From: Amnibacterium sp. CER49
GTDB lineage: Bacteria; Actinomycetota; Actinomycetes; Actinomycetales; Microbacteriaceae
Assembly (NCBI RefSeq): GCF_029846255.1
Contig: NZ_JARVWQ010000001.1
Coordinates: 186,001 to 250,000 of the forward strand
Reading direction: 5' to 3'
DNA: 64,000 bases
Made by a program: the position numbers and the translations under genes. Under the pieces are notes generated by a model that worked only from the letters and a program-made list of their open reading frames with translations, did no database searches and had not been told where the DNA came from. Below, one piece after another: positions 47,832-56,958 of this stretch; positions within the stretch are counted from its first letter, which is position 1; each line of letters opens with the position of its first letter.

Positions 47832-48269
47832 ATGGCGGACGCGGTGCGGGTGGAGCAGGTCGAGGCGCTCGACGAGGAGGTCGCCGCGGCCGTGCAGCGA
47901 CTGCTGCCGCAGCTGTCGTCCTCGGCGGTGTTCGACGCCGGCCTCATCGAGCAGGTCGTGACGAACCCGGCGACGTCCCTCTTCGTCGCGCGGGACGGGG
48001 ACGCGGTGATCGGCATGGCGACCCTCGTCATCGTGCCGGCGCCCACCGGGCTGCGCGGGCACATCGAGGACGTCGTGGTCGACGAGGCCGCGCGCGGGCG
48101 GGGCGCGGGCCGGGCGCTGATGGACGCGCTGATCCGGCAGGGCCGGGAGGCGGGGCTGCGGTCCCTCGAGCTCACCTCGCGCCCCTCGCGCACGGCCGCG
48201 ATCGCGCTCTACGAGTCGGTCGGCTTCGCGAAGCGCGAGACGAACGTGCTGCGCTACGCCTTCGACTGA
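47832..48269 (+). CDS. GNAT family N-acetyltransferase
   Basis: The 145-residue protein has IEDVVVDEAARGRGAGRALMDALI, the acetyl-CoA-binding loop, and a C-terminal RTAAIALYESVGFAKRET. The substrate is unknown. ATG 47832 is six bases after TACGGT (47820-47825), so the transcript is probably leaderless. Confidence 0.87.
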   Translation: MADAVRVEQVEALDEEVAAAVQRLLPQLSSSAVFDAGLIEQVVTNPATSLFVARDGDAVIGMATLVIVPAPTGLRGHIEDVVVDEAARGRGAGRALMDALIRQGREAGLRSLELTSRPSRTAAIALYESVGFAKRETNVLRYAFD

Positions 48270-48318
48270 CGATCCGGCATCACTGGGTTGGAGGCGTTCG
48301 TCGCCCGCGGCTGAGCCG

Positions 48319-48798
48319 CTAGAAGGGCTGCACCTCGACAGACTCAGTCGGCTGCGGGTCGCCGCGCTCGTCTGACCACGACACCTTCACCGACGCGTAG
48401 CCCTGGAACCGGTCCACCGCGCACTTGAAGACGGCCTGCTGCGGGAAGAGCTCCCACTGGGCGTCGTCGAGCACCTTGGTGCTGTAGTTGTCGTCGACGC
48501 GCACGTTGCGGGCCACGCCGGAGGCCGTGTTGACGAGCCGCACCTGGTCAGGCCCAGGCCCCTGCGCCGCGATCCACCGCACCGGCTTGAGCGGCGCCGG
48601 TCGATGCGGGCGCACGCGACTCTTGTGCACGAGGCGGAACGACGCCGCCCAAGCTGCGCCGCGGCCGAGCGTGCGGAACAGCACCGCCCACACCCGCCGC
48701 GTCGGCTTCACAGCGCCGGTGATGGCGGCGACGACCAGCGCGCTGACGGTCGGGATGAAGAACGCGGGCGCGGCGACCCAGGCCAACACACCGCTCAC
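48319..48798 (-). CDS. Hypothetical membrane-anchored protein (159 aa)
   Basis: An N-terminal hydrophobic region (VLAWVAAPAFFIPTVSALVVAAITGAV) is followed by a basic stretch, then a beta-rich domain (QVRLVNTASGVARNVRVDDNY, VKVSWSDERGD). It resembles a small extracytoplasmic or cytosolic beta fold tethered to the membrane. No family is recognised. GTG 48798. Its codon choice looks slightly less GC-biased than its neighbours. It lies next to tRNA-Gly, so horizontal gain is possible. Confidence 0.55.
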   Translation of the reverse strand: MSGVLAWVAAPAFFIPTVSALVVAAITGAVKPTRRVWAVLFRTLGRGAAWAASFRLVHKSRVRPHRPAPLKPVRWIAAQGPGPDQVRLVNTASGVARNVRVDDNYSTKVLDDAQWELFPQQAVFKCAVDRFQGYASVKVSWSDERGDPQPTESVEVQPF

Positions 48799-48863
48799 GG
48801 TGCGCCAGCGTAGGGGTGCCGTCGGACACTGGCGGGGTTTCCGCGGGGATCGCGGGCCAGAGA

Positions 48864-48910
48864 CGGTAGAAGCCCCAGCAGGAACAGGTGTCCTGCCAGG
48901 GCTTCTACCG
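48864..48910 (-). terminator. Terminator of tRNA-Gly
   Basis: CGGTAGAAGCCC (48864-48875) pairs perfectly with 48899-48910, with an inner GCAGGA/TCCTGC stem. It begins 2 bp after the tRNA 3' end. Confidence 0.9.
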
Positions 48911-48911
48911 G

Positions 48912-48982
48912 AGGGGATGACGGGAATCGAACCCGCACCACCAGTTTGGAAGACTGGAGCTCTGCCATTGAGCTACATCCCC
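48912..48982 (-). tRNA. tRNA-Gly (anticodon TCC)
   Basis: The 71-nt cloverleaf has acceptor GGGGATG/CATCCCC, D arm GCTCAATGGCAGAGC, anticodon arm CCAGT-CTTCCAA-ACTGG with UCC, and a T arm with TTCGATT. The discriminator is U, as in bacterial tRNA-Gly. CCA is not encoded. Confidence 0.97.
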
Positions 48983-49114
48983 GGCGCCCGCTCGCGCGGG
49001 CCGTGCCAGGGTACCCGGCTCCGCGGCCCCCTTCCGTCCGACGCGGCGAGGACGACCCGTCGCTCCTTGGCGCGCTGCCAGTCGCCGCTACGGAATCGGT
49101 GGGACCGTTGAAGC

Positions 49115-49363
49115 ATGAGCATCGGAACCGGCGTCGCCCTGTTCGTCATCGGCGCGATCCTCGCGTTCGCCGTCCACGTCACCATCGGGGTGATCGACCT
49201 CGCCACGACGGGCTACATCCTGATGATCGCAGGCATCGTCGTCTTCGTCGTCGGGCTCGTGCTGCTGTTCGTCCGGCGCAGCAGCACCTCGACGACCCGG
49301 GTCGACCCGGTGTCGGGTGAGCGGGTCACGCGCCGCGACATCGACGGCGGCCCGCGGTACTAG
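49115..49363 (+). CDS. DUF6458 family small membrane protein
   Basis: The 82-residue protein has two hydrophobic helices (GVALFVIGAILAFAVHVTIG and GYILMIAGIVVFVVGLVLLF) and a polar tail with DPVSGERVTRRDI. Short actinobacterial proteins with MSIGTGVALFVIGAILAFA belong to DUF6458; the function is unknown. ATG 49115 follows GACCGT by six bases, so it may be leaderless. The 164 bp to the converging amidohydrolase hold only a weak ATTCGGA/TCCGAAT repeat (49447-49485). Confidence 0.8.
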   Translation: MSIGTGVALFVIGAILAFAVHVTIGVIDLATTGYILMIAGIVVFVVGLVLLFVRRSSTSTTRVDPVSGERVTRRDIDGGPRY

Positions 49364-49527
49364 CGGAGCTCCAGCCATCGCCCCGGTCTTGGGACGCGCC
49401 CTCGCGCGCTCCTCGATCGCGGGGGCGGTCGAAGCGGTGGCCGCGGATTCGGAACGACGCAGCGGATCGCGCCCCAGGTCCGAATGCATGGCGCGTGGGC
49501 GGCTGAGCCGAATCGGTGGCGGCCGGG

Positions 49528-50958
49528 TCAGAAGCGGCGGTGGGTGAAGCGGCCGGCGACCAGCGTCGCGGCAACGCCTGAGGCGGACATCCGCTCGAGC
49601 GGCTCGTCGAGGAGCACGAGGTCGGCCGCGTCGCCGACGCGGGGCTCGGCGCGGCCGCGGGTCGAGGCCGCGAGCGCCTCCCCCAGCGTGATCCGCTGCT
49701 CGCCGTGCCACGGCGGCTGCTCGTCGCCCGTCCGCTCGACGGCGGCGCGGATCGCGAGCCACGGGTCGAGCGGCGCCACCGGGGTGTCCGAGCCGAGCAC
49801 CAACGTCGCACCCGCGTCGAGGAGGCGCCGGAACGGGTAGGCGCGGCCGGTGCGGCCGGGCCAGTGCTGCTCCGCGACGTCGCGGTCGTCGAGCAGGTGT
49901 CCGGGCTGCACGCTCGCGGTCACGCCGAGCCGCCCGAACCGCGGCAGGTCCGCGTCCGCGACGAGCTGCGCGTGCTCGATGCGGCCGCTCACACCGGTCG
50001 CCTCGAACGCGTCGAGCGCGGACTTCACGGCGGCGTCGCCGATCGCGTGGACGGCCGGGGTGAGCGCCACCTCCCGCGCCCGGGTGAGCAGCGCCCGCAG
50101 CTCGTCGGGGGGCACGGTGAGCAGCCCGCGCGTGCCGTCGGGGTACGGCTCGGCCAGGTAGGCGGTGCGGGTGTTCAGCGCCCCGTCGATGAGCGTCTTC
50201 AGCGGCCCCACGGAGAGCAGGCCGAGGTCGTCGTCGAGGGCGGCGCCCGTGCAGAGGCCCTCGTCGGCCGCGCGGTCGAGGTCGAAGGGGTAGACGGCCG
50301 CCTCGACACGGAGCGCGGCGAAGCCGGCAGCGGCACGCCGGAGCCAGGGGTCCTTGTTCCACGCCATCTCGAAGTCGACGATGCCGACGACCCCGCGCTG
50401 CGCCGCCTGCTCGGCGAGCGCGGCCACAGCGGGATCCGCGGACGCCTCGGACAGCTCCCGCACGTCGCGCGCGACGGCGAACGCGGCGCCCTCGCGGAGC
50501 AGGCCCGAGTCGTCGAGCTCGACGCCGAACCGCCGGCCCGCCGCGCTGCTCAGCCAGACCGCGTGCACGTCGTGACTCGTCAGCACGACGGGCCGCTCCC
50601 CCGCCGCGGCGTCGAGCGCGGCGCGGGTCGGGAGGTCGGGCCAGACGCCGTCGCGGAAGCCGATACCGAGCAGCGGCCAGTCTCCGGGCTGTTCCGCGGC
50701 ACCCCGCCGGACGAGTTCCGTGGCCTCGGCGGCCGAGGTCGCGCCGCCGAGCTGGATCCACGACGCGGCGAGCGCCGCCTGCGTCATGTGGACGTGCTCG
50801 TCCCACAGCCCGCGGAGCAGCCGGCGCCCGTCGGCCTCGACGACCTCGAGGGGCCCGGCGTCGAGCTGCGGGGCGAGCGCCGTGATCCGGCCGTCCTCGA
50901 TACGGACGTCGACGAGCCCCGCGCCGAGGCGGGCGCGGTGCAGCAGCAGGTCCGGCAC
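49528..50958 (-). CDS. YtcJ-like metal-dependent amidohydrolase
   Basis: The 476-residue protein has the amidohydrolase pattern: WDEHVHM with two metal-binding His near residue 56, a conserved Lys/Asp stretch GPLKTLIDGALNTRT, PAVHAIGDAAV, RIEHAQLV with catalytic His, and LGSDTPVAPLDP with the metal Asp. YtcJ-like enzymes hydrolyse N-acyl or cyclic amide compounds; the substrate is unknown. GTG 50958 is 4 bp from the glycosylase stop, so they are cotranscribed. Confidence 0.88.
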   Translation of the reverse strand: MPDLLLHRARLGAGLVDVRIEDGRITALAPQLDAGPLEVVEADGRRLLRGLWDEHVHMTQAALAASWIQLGGATSAAEATELVRRGAAEQPGDWPLLGIGFRDGVWPDLPTRAALDAAAGERPVVLTSHDVHAVWLSSAAGRRFGVELDDSGLLREGAAFAVARDVRELSEASADPAVAALAEQAAQRGVVGIVDFEMAWNKDPWLRRAAAGFAALRVEAAVYPFDLDRAADEGLCTGAALDDDLGLLSVGPLKTLIDGALNTRTAYLAEPYPDGTRGLLTVPPDELRALLTRAREVALTPAVHAIGDAAVKSALDAFEATGVSGRIEHAQLVADADLPRFGRLGVTASVQPGHLLDDRDVAEQHWPGRTGRAYPFRRLLDAGATLVLGSDTPVAPLDPWLAIRAAVERTGDEQPPWHGEQRITLGEALAASTRGRAEPRVGDAADLVLLDEPLERMSASGVAATLVAGRFTHRRF

Positions 50959-50962
50959 CGGG

Positions 50963-52048
50963 TCAGTCCCGCTTCGGGCGGGGCAGCGTCTGCCAGCCCG
51001 GCGCCCAGTAGAGGTTTCGGCCGCCCATCTCCTCCATGACGACCTCGCCGCGCCCGCGGGGGCTCTTCTGCCCGGTGCGCTTGTAGACGAAGTGCCGCTC
51101 GTCCCGGCTCGCGAGCGCGTTGCGGTACTGCTCCTCGGTCTCGAGGTCGTCGCGGGTCATCATCTGCCCGGTCCGCACGCCGATCGCGAGCAGATGCGCC
51201 CAGTCGCGCCAGAGCTTCCGGAGCGCGGGCACGGAGATCTCCTTGCCCGGCGTGTGCGGGTTGAGGCGCGCGCGGAACAGCAGCTCTGCCCGGTAGACGT
51301 TGCCGATGCCGGCGACGACGCTCTGGTCCATGAGCAGCAGGCCGATCGGGCTGCCCGACTTCCGGACGGCCGCGACGAAGCGGTCCTCTGCGGCCTTGCC
51401 CGAGTCGTGCATCGGGTCGGGGCCGAGCTTCGCGATCAGCCGGCGCACCTGGTCGGGGTCGAACACCTCGCAGGCCGTCGGGCCGCGCAGGTCGGCGACC
51501 GCGGTGTCGATGAGCAGGCGCAGGCGGACCTGGCCGATCGGCTCGGGCGGGAACTCGGTGAGCTCGACGTCCTCGCCGCGCTCGCTCTCCGCCATCCGCA
51601 GGCGGGTACGGCGGGGAGCGCCGATCGACCCGAGGCTCGACTCGGGCAGCGCGTCGGCGACCACTCCCCCGTCCGCCGCGGCCTCGAGACCGTCCGGGGT
51701 CTCGGCGGACGGGTCGATCGTGTCGCCCGCGATCTGATCCAGGAACGTGCCCCGCTGGTTCGTCTGCCCCATCCGGCCGTTCGCCGAGGCGAGCGTCGCG
51801 TCGGCGGTGATCTCGCCCGCGAAGTCCCACGCGCCGTAGAGGCCGAGGTGGACGTGGAGGGTGCGCTCGCCCTCGAACTCGAGCAGCAGGTGCTTGCCGA
51901 CGGCGCTCGAGGCGACCATCACCCGGCCGTCGAGGAGCGCCGCGCCCGCGGCGAAGCGGCCCTGGGGGCTCGAGGCGGCGGCACGGTGACCGACGAAGTT
52001 GCGTCGGAACTGCAGCGCGATGCGGTGGAGCGAGTGGCCTTCGGGCAT
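50963..52048 (-). CDS. Fpg/Nei DNA glycosylase with zincless finger
   Basis: Fpg/Nei enzymes excise oxidised bases and cut the abasic site. The 361-residue protein starts MPEGHSLHRIALQFRRN, giving the catalytic Pro2 and Glu3 of the Nei branch. The H2TH region (MDQSVVAGIGNVYRAELLFRA) is intact. The C-terminal finger has lost all four cysteines: SPRG replaces CPRC-like residues and APGWQ replaces CPxCQ, while the RNLYW loop with its Arg is kept. About 80 extra residues lie between the N-terminal and H2TH domains. ATG 52048 is one base from the rpiB stop. Confidence 0.88.
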   Translation of the reverse strand: MPEGHSLHRIALQFRRNFVGHRAAASSPQGRFAAGAALLDGRVMVASSAVGKHLLLEFEGERTLHVHLGLYGAWDFAGEITADATLASANGRMGQTNQRGTFLDQIAGDTIDPSAETPDGLEAAADGGVVADALPESSLGSIGAPRRTRLRMAESERGEDVELTEFPPEPIGQVRLRLLIDTAVADLRGPTACEVFDPDQVRRLIAKLGPDPMHDSGKAAEDRFVAAVRKSGSPIGLLLMDQSVVAGIGNVYRAELLFRARLNPHTPGKEISVPALRKLWRDWAHLLAIGVRTGQMMTRDDLETEEQYRNALASRDERHFVYKRTGQKSPRGRGEVVMEEMGGRNLYWAPGWQTLPRPKRD

Positions 52049-52049
52049 G

Positions 52050-52559
52050 TCAGTCGCCGATGCGCTGCACAGCGGCGTCGATCGGGTGGCCCGCGATCGC
52101 GCCGGTGCGCTCGTACTCGGCGAGCTGCGCGATGCGCCGCGCGTGCCGCTCCTCCTTCGAGAACGGCTCGGCGAGGAACAGGTCGATGAGGTGCAGCGCG
52201 TCCTCGAGGGTGTGCTGGCGGGCACCGATCGCGCAGACGTTCGCGTCGTTGTGCTGCCGGGCGAGCAGCGCGGTCGACTCGTTCCAGATGAGCGCGGCGC
52301 GGATGCCCTCCACCTTGTTCGCGGCGATCTGCTCGCCGTTGCCGGAGCCGCCGAACACCACGCCGAGGGTGTCGACGCCCGCCGCCTGGTCGTTCACGAC
52401 GCCGATCGCGGCGTTGATGCAGAACGACGGGTAGTCGTCGAGCGGGTCGTACTCGGTGGGGCCGTGGTCGACGACCTCGTGGCCGCTCTGCTCGAGGTGG
52501 TCCTTCAGCTGCTGGGCGAACTCGAGCCCGGCGTGGTCGGTCCCGATGTGGACGCGCAT
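52050..52559 (-). CDS. rpiB: Ribose-5-phosphate isomerase B
   Basis: RpiB interconverts ribose-5-phosphate and ribulose-5-phosphate in the pentose phosphate pathway. The 169-residue protein has the N-terminal MRVHIGTDHAGLEF and the phosphate-binding GVVFGGSGNGEQIAANK. NDANVCAIGARQH is also present. The catalytic Cys position before GSGNGE is Gly, as in many actinobacterial RpiB that use Glu instead. ATG 52559. Confidence 0.95.
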   Translation of the reverse strand: MRVHIGTDHAGLEFAQQLKDHLEQSGHEVVDHGPTEYDPLDDYPSFCINAAIGVVNDQAAGVDTLGVVFGGSGNGEQIAANKVEGIRAALIWNESTALLARQHNDANVCAIGARQHTLEDALHLIDLFLAEPFSKEERHARRIAQLAEYERTGAIAGHPIDAAVQRIGD

Positions 52560-52611
52560 GCGCCGAGTCTAGAAGCGGCGCGCCGAGCCCCTCGGCCTCC
52601 ACCTCCTGACC

Positions 52612-52718
52612 GCGGATCCGGAATTCCTCCTCGACACGCCGCGGCCCATCCCCTCCTCCCCCGCGTGTCGCTGCAGAAGTCCGGAACGGCGCGAGAAATC
52701 CGGATCCGCGAAGGTGGG
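52612..52718. repeat. MITE/REP-like palindromic element, copy 2
   Basis: This copy has the same order as 39590-39694: GCGGATCCGGAATTC at the left, CGACACGCCG and CGCGTGTCG as inner arms, a CTGCAGAAGTCCGGA segment, GAAATCCGGATCCGC at the right end, then GAAGGTGGG. The terminal inverted repeats match at 14 of 15 positions. It lies between rpiB and pepN, upstream of both. Confidence 0.8.
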
Positions 52719-52815
52719 GACGGCGGACGCCGGGGGCCGCGCAGGGCCCGGTGACCCCCGGTGGCGTCAGTAGGGTGGTCGGCCGTAACCGGCGGCAGAC
52801 CCACGAGGAGCGCGA

Positions 52816-55359
52816 ATGCCCGGAGAGAACCTCACCCGCGTCGAGGCCCAGGAGCGAGCGGGGCTCGTCTCGCCCACCACCTACGACGTCGAGCTCGACC
52901 TCACGCGCGGCGCGGAGGTGTTCGGCTCGACCACGACGGTGCGGTTCACGGGCACGCCCGGCGCGTCCACGTTCATCGACGCGATCACGAAGACGGTGCA
53001 CTCGGTCACCCTGAACGGCACCGAGCTCGACGCGGCCGCGGTGAGCGACGGCGTGCGCATCCAGCTGCCCGACCTGCAGGAGGAGAACGAGCTGCGGGTC
53101 GTCGCCGACGCGATGTACACGAACACCGGCGAGGGCCTGCACCGCTTCGTCGACCCGGTCGACGACGAGGTGTACCTGTACTCGCAGTTCGAGGTGCCGG
53201 ACTCGCGCCGCATGTTCGCGGTCTTCGAGCAGCCGGACCTCAAGGCCGAGTTCCGCTTCACCGTCACGGCGCCGGCCCGGTGGCAGGTCGTCTCGAACCA
53301 GCCGACGCCCGAGCCCGAGGTGCAGGGCGACACCGCCACGTGGCGCTTCGAGTCGACCCCGCGGATCTCGTCGTACATCACCGCGCTCATCGCCGGCCCG
53401 TACCAGGTGGCGCGCGACGAGCTGACGAGCAGCGACGGCCGCACGATCCCCCTCGGCGCCTTCGCCCGCGCCTCCCTCTTCGCGCACCTCGACGCCGACT
53501 ACGTCTTCGACATCACGAAGAAGGGCTTCGAGTTCTACGAGCGCATCTTCGGTGTGCCGTACCCCTTCGACAAGTACGACCAGCTCTTCGTGCCCGAGTA
53601 CAACGCGGGCGCGATGGAGAACGCGGGCGCCGTCACCTTCGTCGAGTCGTACGTGTTCCGCTCGAAGGTGTCCGACGCCGTGAAGGAGCGCCGCGTCGTC
53701 ACGATCCTCCACGAGCTCGGCCACATGTGGTTCGGCGACCTCGTGACCATGAAGTGGTGGAACGACCTCTGGCTGAACGAGTCGTTCGCCGAGTACATCT
53801 CCACGCTCGCCACCGCCGAGGCGACCGAGTGGGCCGAGGCCTGGACGACCTTCAACATCATGGAGAAGAGCTGGGGCTACACGCAGGACCAGCTGCCCTC
53901 CACGCACCCGATCGTCGCCGAGATCCCGGACCTCGAGGCCGTGCAGGTGAACTTCGACGGCATCACCTACGCGAAGGGCGCGAGCGTGCTGAAGCAGCTC
54001 GTCGCCTACGTCGGCCGCGAGCCGTTCCTCGAGGGCGTCGGCACGTACTTCCAGAAGCACGCGTTCGGCAACACGGAGCTGAAGGACCTGCTCGCCGAGC
54101 TCGAGGCCACGAGCGGCCGCGACCTCACGAGCTGGAGCGCATCCTGGCTCGAGACCGCCGGCGTGAACACGCTGACGCCCGAGATCGACACGGACGCCGA
54201 CGGCCGCATCACCGCGTTCGGCATCCGGCAGACCGCGAGCGAGGAGCAGCCGACGATCCGGCCGCACCGCCTCGCGATCGGGTTCTACGAGCTGCACGGC
54301 GAGAGGCTCGTCCGCACGGAGCGCTTCGAGCTCGACGTCGCGGGCGAGCGCACCGACGTGGCCGAGCTGGTCGGCACGCGCCGCCCCGCGCTCGTGCTGC
54401 TGAACGACGACGACCTCGCCTACGCGAAGATCCGTCTCGACGAGGAGAGCCTCGAGACCGCCATCGCGCACCTCGCGAAGATCGAGTCGCCGCTCGCCCG
54501 CGCCCTCGTCTGGAGCGCGGTGTGGGACGCCACCCGCGACGCGGAGGCCCGCCCGCGCGACTTCGTCCGCCTCGTGCTGAACAACATCGGCGCCGAGACC
54601 GAGTCGACCACCCTCCGCACGGTGCTGCAGCAGGCGGCGCTCGTCGCCGCGAGCTACGTGGCGCCGGAGGTGCGCGAGGAGACCCTCACCGCCCTCGGCG
54701 ACGGCGTGCTCGCGCTGCTGCACCAGGCGGAGGCCGGCTCGGACGCGCAGTTCCAGTTCGCGAAGAACCTCGCCGCGCTCGCCCGCACCGACGAGCAGCT
54801 CGCCGCGGTGCGCCGCCTGCTGTCGGGCAAGGAGCCGCTCGAGGGCCTTCAGGTCGACACCGACCTGCGCTGGGAGCTGCTCATCGCGCTCGTCGCCGGC
54901 GGCCAGGCCGGCGAGGCCGAGATCACCGCGACGCTCGCCGCGGACGACACCGCGACCGGCCGCGAGTCGGCCGCGCACGCCCGCGCCGCGATCCCCACCG
55001 CGGAGGGCAAGCAGGCCGCCTGGGCCTCGGTCGTCGACTCGGCCGCGCTGCCGAACGCGACCGTGCGGGCGACCTGCCTCGGCTTCCGCCGCGCCATCGA
55101 CACCGACCTGCTCGAGCCCTACGTCGAGCAGTACTTCGCCGCCATCGACGAGATCTGGGCGACCCGCAGCTATGCGATCGCCGAGGCGCTCGCCCGCGGC
55201 CTGTACCCGTCGCCGCTCGCCGACCGCCGGCTCGTGTCGGCGTCGCAGCAGTGGCTCGACGCGCACCCGGGGACCACCGCGATGCGTCGCGTCGTCGTCG
55301 AGAACATGGCCGGCGTGCAGCGCGCGCTCGCTGCCCAGGCGCGGGATGCGCGTGACTGA
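52816..55359 (+). CDS. pepN: Aminopeptidase N
   Basis: PepN, an M1 zinc aminopeptidase, trims N-terminal residues from peptides. The 847-residue protein has GAMEN at 265-269 and HELGHMWFGDLVTMKWWND from 299, with the zinc Glu downstream in NESFAEY. The ERAP1-like C-terminal helical domain fills the last 300 residues. ATG 52816 has a GAGGAG-type ribosome-binding site. It heads an overlapping operon with the mscS-like and globin genes. Confidence 0.97.
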   Translation: MPGENLTRVEAQERAGLVSPTTYDVELDLTRGAEVFGSTTTVRFTGTPGASTFIDAITKTVHSVTLNGTELDAAAVSDGVRIQLPDLQEENELRVVADAMYTNTGEGLHRFVDPVDDEVYLYSQFEVPDSRRMFAVFEQPDLKAEFRFTVTAPARWQVVSNQPTPEPEVQGDTATWRFESTPRISSYITALIAGPYQVARDELTSSDGRTIPLGAFARASLFAHLDADYVFDITKKGFEFYERIFGVPYPFDKYDQLFVPEYNAGAMENAGAVTFVESYVFRSKVSDAVKERRVVTILHELGHMWFGDLVTMKWWNDLWLNESFAEYISTLATAEATEWAEAWTTFNIMEKSWGYTQDQLPSTHPIVAEIPDLEAVQVNFDGITYAKGASVLKQLVAYVGREPFLEGVGTYFQKHAFGNTELKDLLAELEATSGRDLTSWSASWLETAGVNTLTPEIDTDADGRITAFGIRQTASEEQPTIRPHRLAIGFYELHGERLVRTERFELDVAGERTDVAELVGTRRPALVLLNDDDLAYAKIRLDEESLETAIAHLAKIESPLARALVWSAVWDATRDAEARPRDFVRLVLNNIGAETESTTLRTVLQQAALVAASYVAPEVREETLTALGDGVLALLHQAEAGSDAQFQFAKNLAALARTDEQLAAVRRLLSGKEPLEGLQVDTDLRWELLIALVAGGQAGEAEITATLAADDTATGRESAAHARAAIPTAEGKQAAWASVVDSAALPNATVRATCLGFRRAIDTDLLEPYVEQYFAAIDEIWATRSYAIAEALARGLYPSPLADRRLVSASQQWLDAHPGTTAMRRVVVENMAGVQRALAAQARDARD

Positions 55360-56551
55360 CGCCGTGCTCGGCCGGCTGCTGCAGGCGGTCTCGGCCACGA
55401 CGGTCCGGACGGACCTCGACCGGTTCTGGGCCTCGGGCCTCGGGCAGGCGCTCTGGATCGTGATCCAGGTCGTCGTGATCATCCTGATCGCGCTCGTGGT
55501 GCGGGCCATCGCGCACCAGCTGATCCGGATGTTCGTCAACCGGGTCGTCACCGGTGTGAAGCGGCGGGGCCGCGCGGACGACACGCAGGCCCTGCTCGCC
55601 TCCCCGGTGAGCGCGGCGCGGGTCGTGCAGCGCACCCGCACACTCGGGTCGGTGCTGAACAACCTCGTCTCGACGATCGTCGCGATCGTGGCGCTGATCA
55701 GCATCGTGGGCGTGATCAACCCGAACATCACCGGCGCGTTCTCCCTGATCACCGCGGCGCTCGGCGCGGGGCTCGGCTTCGGCGCGCAGAGCATCGTCAA
55801 GGACGTGCTCAGCGGACTGTTCATGGTCGCGGACGATCAGCTCGGCGTCGGCGACGTCGTGACGACCGATCTCGCCACCGGGATGGTCGAGGCCGTCGGC
55901 ATCCGGGTCACGCAGGTGCGGGACGTGAACGGGGTGCTCTGGTACGTCCGCAACGGCGAGCTGACGCGCATCGGCAACATGTCGCAGGGCTGGGCGCGCG
56001 CCGTCGTCGACGTCACCGTGCCCAAGGGCATCGACGTCGACGCGGTGCAGCAGCGGCTGCTCGCCGTCGCGACGGCCGTGCTCGACGACCCGCAGTGGCG
56101 GCAGAGCGTCATGGAGAAGCCCGAGCTCTGGGGCCTCGAGTCGGTGACGGCCGAGGGCGTCGTGCTGCGCCTCGTCGTGCGCACCCGCACGAACACGAAG
56201 GACGACGTGGCCTGGTCGCTGCGCACCCACATGCGCGAGGCGCTCGTCGCCGCCGGCGTCGAGCCGACCGCGATCTCGAGCGCCCCGCTGCCCTCCTTCG
56301 AGCAGGCCGGCGCGCTCCGCGGCGTGCGACCCCTCAGCTGGAACCCGCCGGCCACCCGGCGCCCTCGGGCCCGGGCGGCGCGTCCGGCCGCCGAGGACGC
56401 GCCCGTGGCCGCCGAGGCGCTGCCTGGCGCGACCGCCCCGAGCGTGCCTCCCACGAGGCCGCGGGCCGGCGCGCGCGGGGCCTCCGGGCAGCCGGGCGCC
56501 GTCGGGCGGCAGGGCGCCGCGGGACCGGACGAGGTCGACGATGTCCGCTGA
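55346..56551 (+). CDS. MscS-family mechanosensitive channel
   Basis: The 401-residue protein has TM helices around 26-50 and 90-115, the pore-lining helix [21 protein letters not shown] with the Gly/Ala packing pattern, and a cytoplasmic beta domain ([32 protein letters not shown]). A 70-residue Pro/Ala/Arg-rich tail follows. ATG 55346 overlaps pepN by 14 bp; GTG 55352 is an alternative. Its stop overlaps the globin start. Confidence 0.9.
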   Translation: MRVTDAVLGRLLQAVSATTVRTDLDRFWASGLGQALWIVIQVVVIILIALVVRAIAHQLIRMFVNRVVTGVKRRGRADDTQALLASPVSAARVVQRTRTLGSVLNNLVSTIVAIVALISIVGVINPNITGAFSLITAALGAGLGFGAQSIVKDVLSGLFMVADDQLGVGDVVTTDLATGMVEAVGIRVTQVRDVNGVLWYVRNGELTRIGNMSQGWARAVVDVTVPKGIDVDAVQQRLLAVATAVLDDPQWRQSVMEKPELWGLESVTAEGVVLRLVVRTRTNTKDDVAWSLRTHMREALVAAGVEPTAISSAPLPSFEQAGALRGVRPLSWNPPATRRPRARAARPAAEDAPVAAEALPGATAPSVPPTRPRAGARGASGQPGAVGRQGAAGPDEVDDVR

Positions 56552-56942
56552 CCCGCCCGCCCCCGGCGGCTCGTTCTACGAGGCGGTCGGTGGCCGCCCG
56601 ACCTTCGAGAAGCTCGTGCAGCGGTTCTACGCGGGCGTCGCGGAGGATCCGCCGCTGCGCGAGCTCTACCCGGAGGAGGACCTCGGGCCCGCCGCCGAGC
56701 GGCTCACCGGGTTCCTCGAGCAGTACTGGGGCGGCCCGACGACGTACAGCGAGCAGCGCGGGCACCCGCGACTGCGGATGCGGCACATGCCGTTCAAGGT
56801 CAACCCGGCGCAGCGCGACCGCTGGCTCACGCACATGCGCGCTGCCGTCGACTCGCTCGAGCTGCCGCCGCTCTACGAGGCGGAGCTGTGGGCGTACCTC
56901 GAGCGGGCCGCCCTCGCGATGGTGAACACCTTCGAGGAGTAG
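56541..56942 (+). CDS. glbO: Group II truncated haemoglobin (GlbO-like)
   Basis: Truncated haemoglobins of group II bind oxygen or scavenge NO and peroxides. The 133-residue protein has [17 protein letters not shown] (Tyr B10), [25 protein letters not shown] region with the proximal His in RHMPFKV, and Trp G8 in RWLTHM. ATG 56541 overlaps the channel stop by 11 bp. No reductase is adjacent. Confidence 0.92.
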   Translation: MSADPPAPGGSFYEAVGGRPTFEKLVQRFYAGVAEDPPLRELYPEEDLGPAAERLTGFLEQYWGGPTTYSEQRGHPRLRMRHMPFKVNPAQRDRWLTHMRAAVDSLELPPLYEAELWAYLERAALAMVNTFEE

Positions 56943-56958
56943 GCCCGACCCGCGGCGG

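Noticed and set aside
49447-49485. ATTCGGA/TCCGAAT repeat as terminator between DUF6458 and amidohydrolase
   Set aside because: The arms are only 7 bp with a 25-bp loop, too weak to call.
51919-55824. 1300-codon minus-strand frame opposite pepN
   Set aside because: It is antisense to PepN and MscS coding sequence, and the composition is repetitive Arg/Ala/Gly; the plus strand has GAMEN and HELGH motifs.
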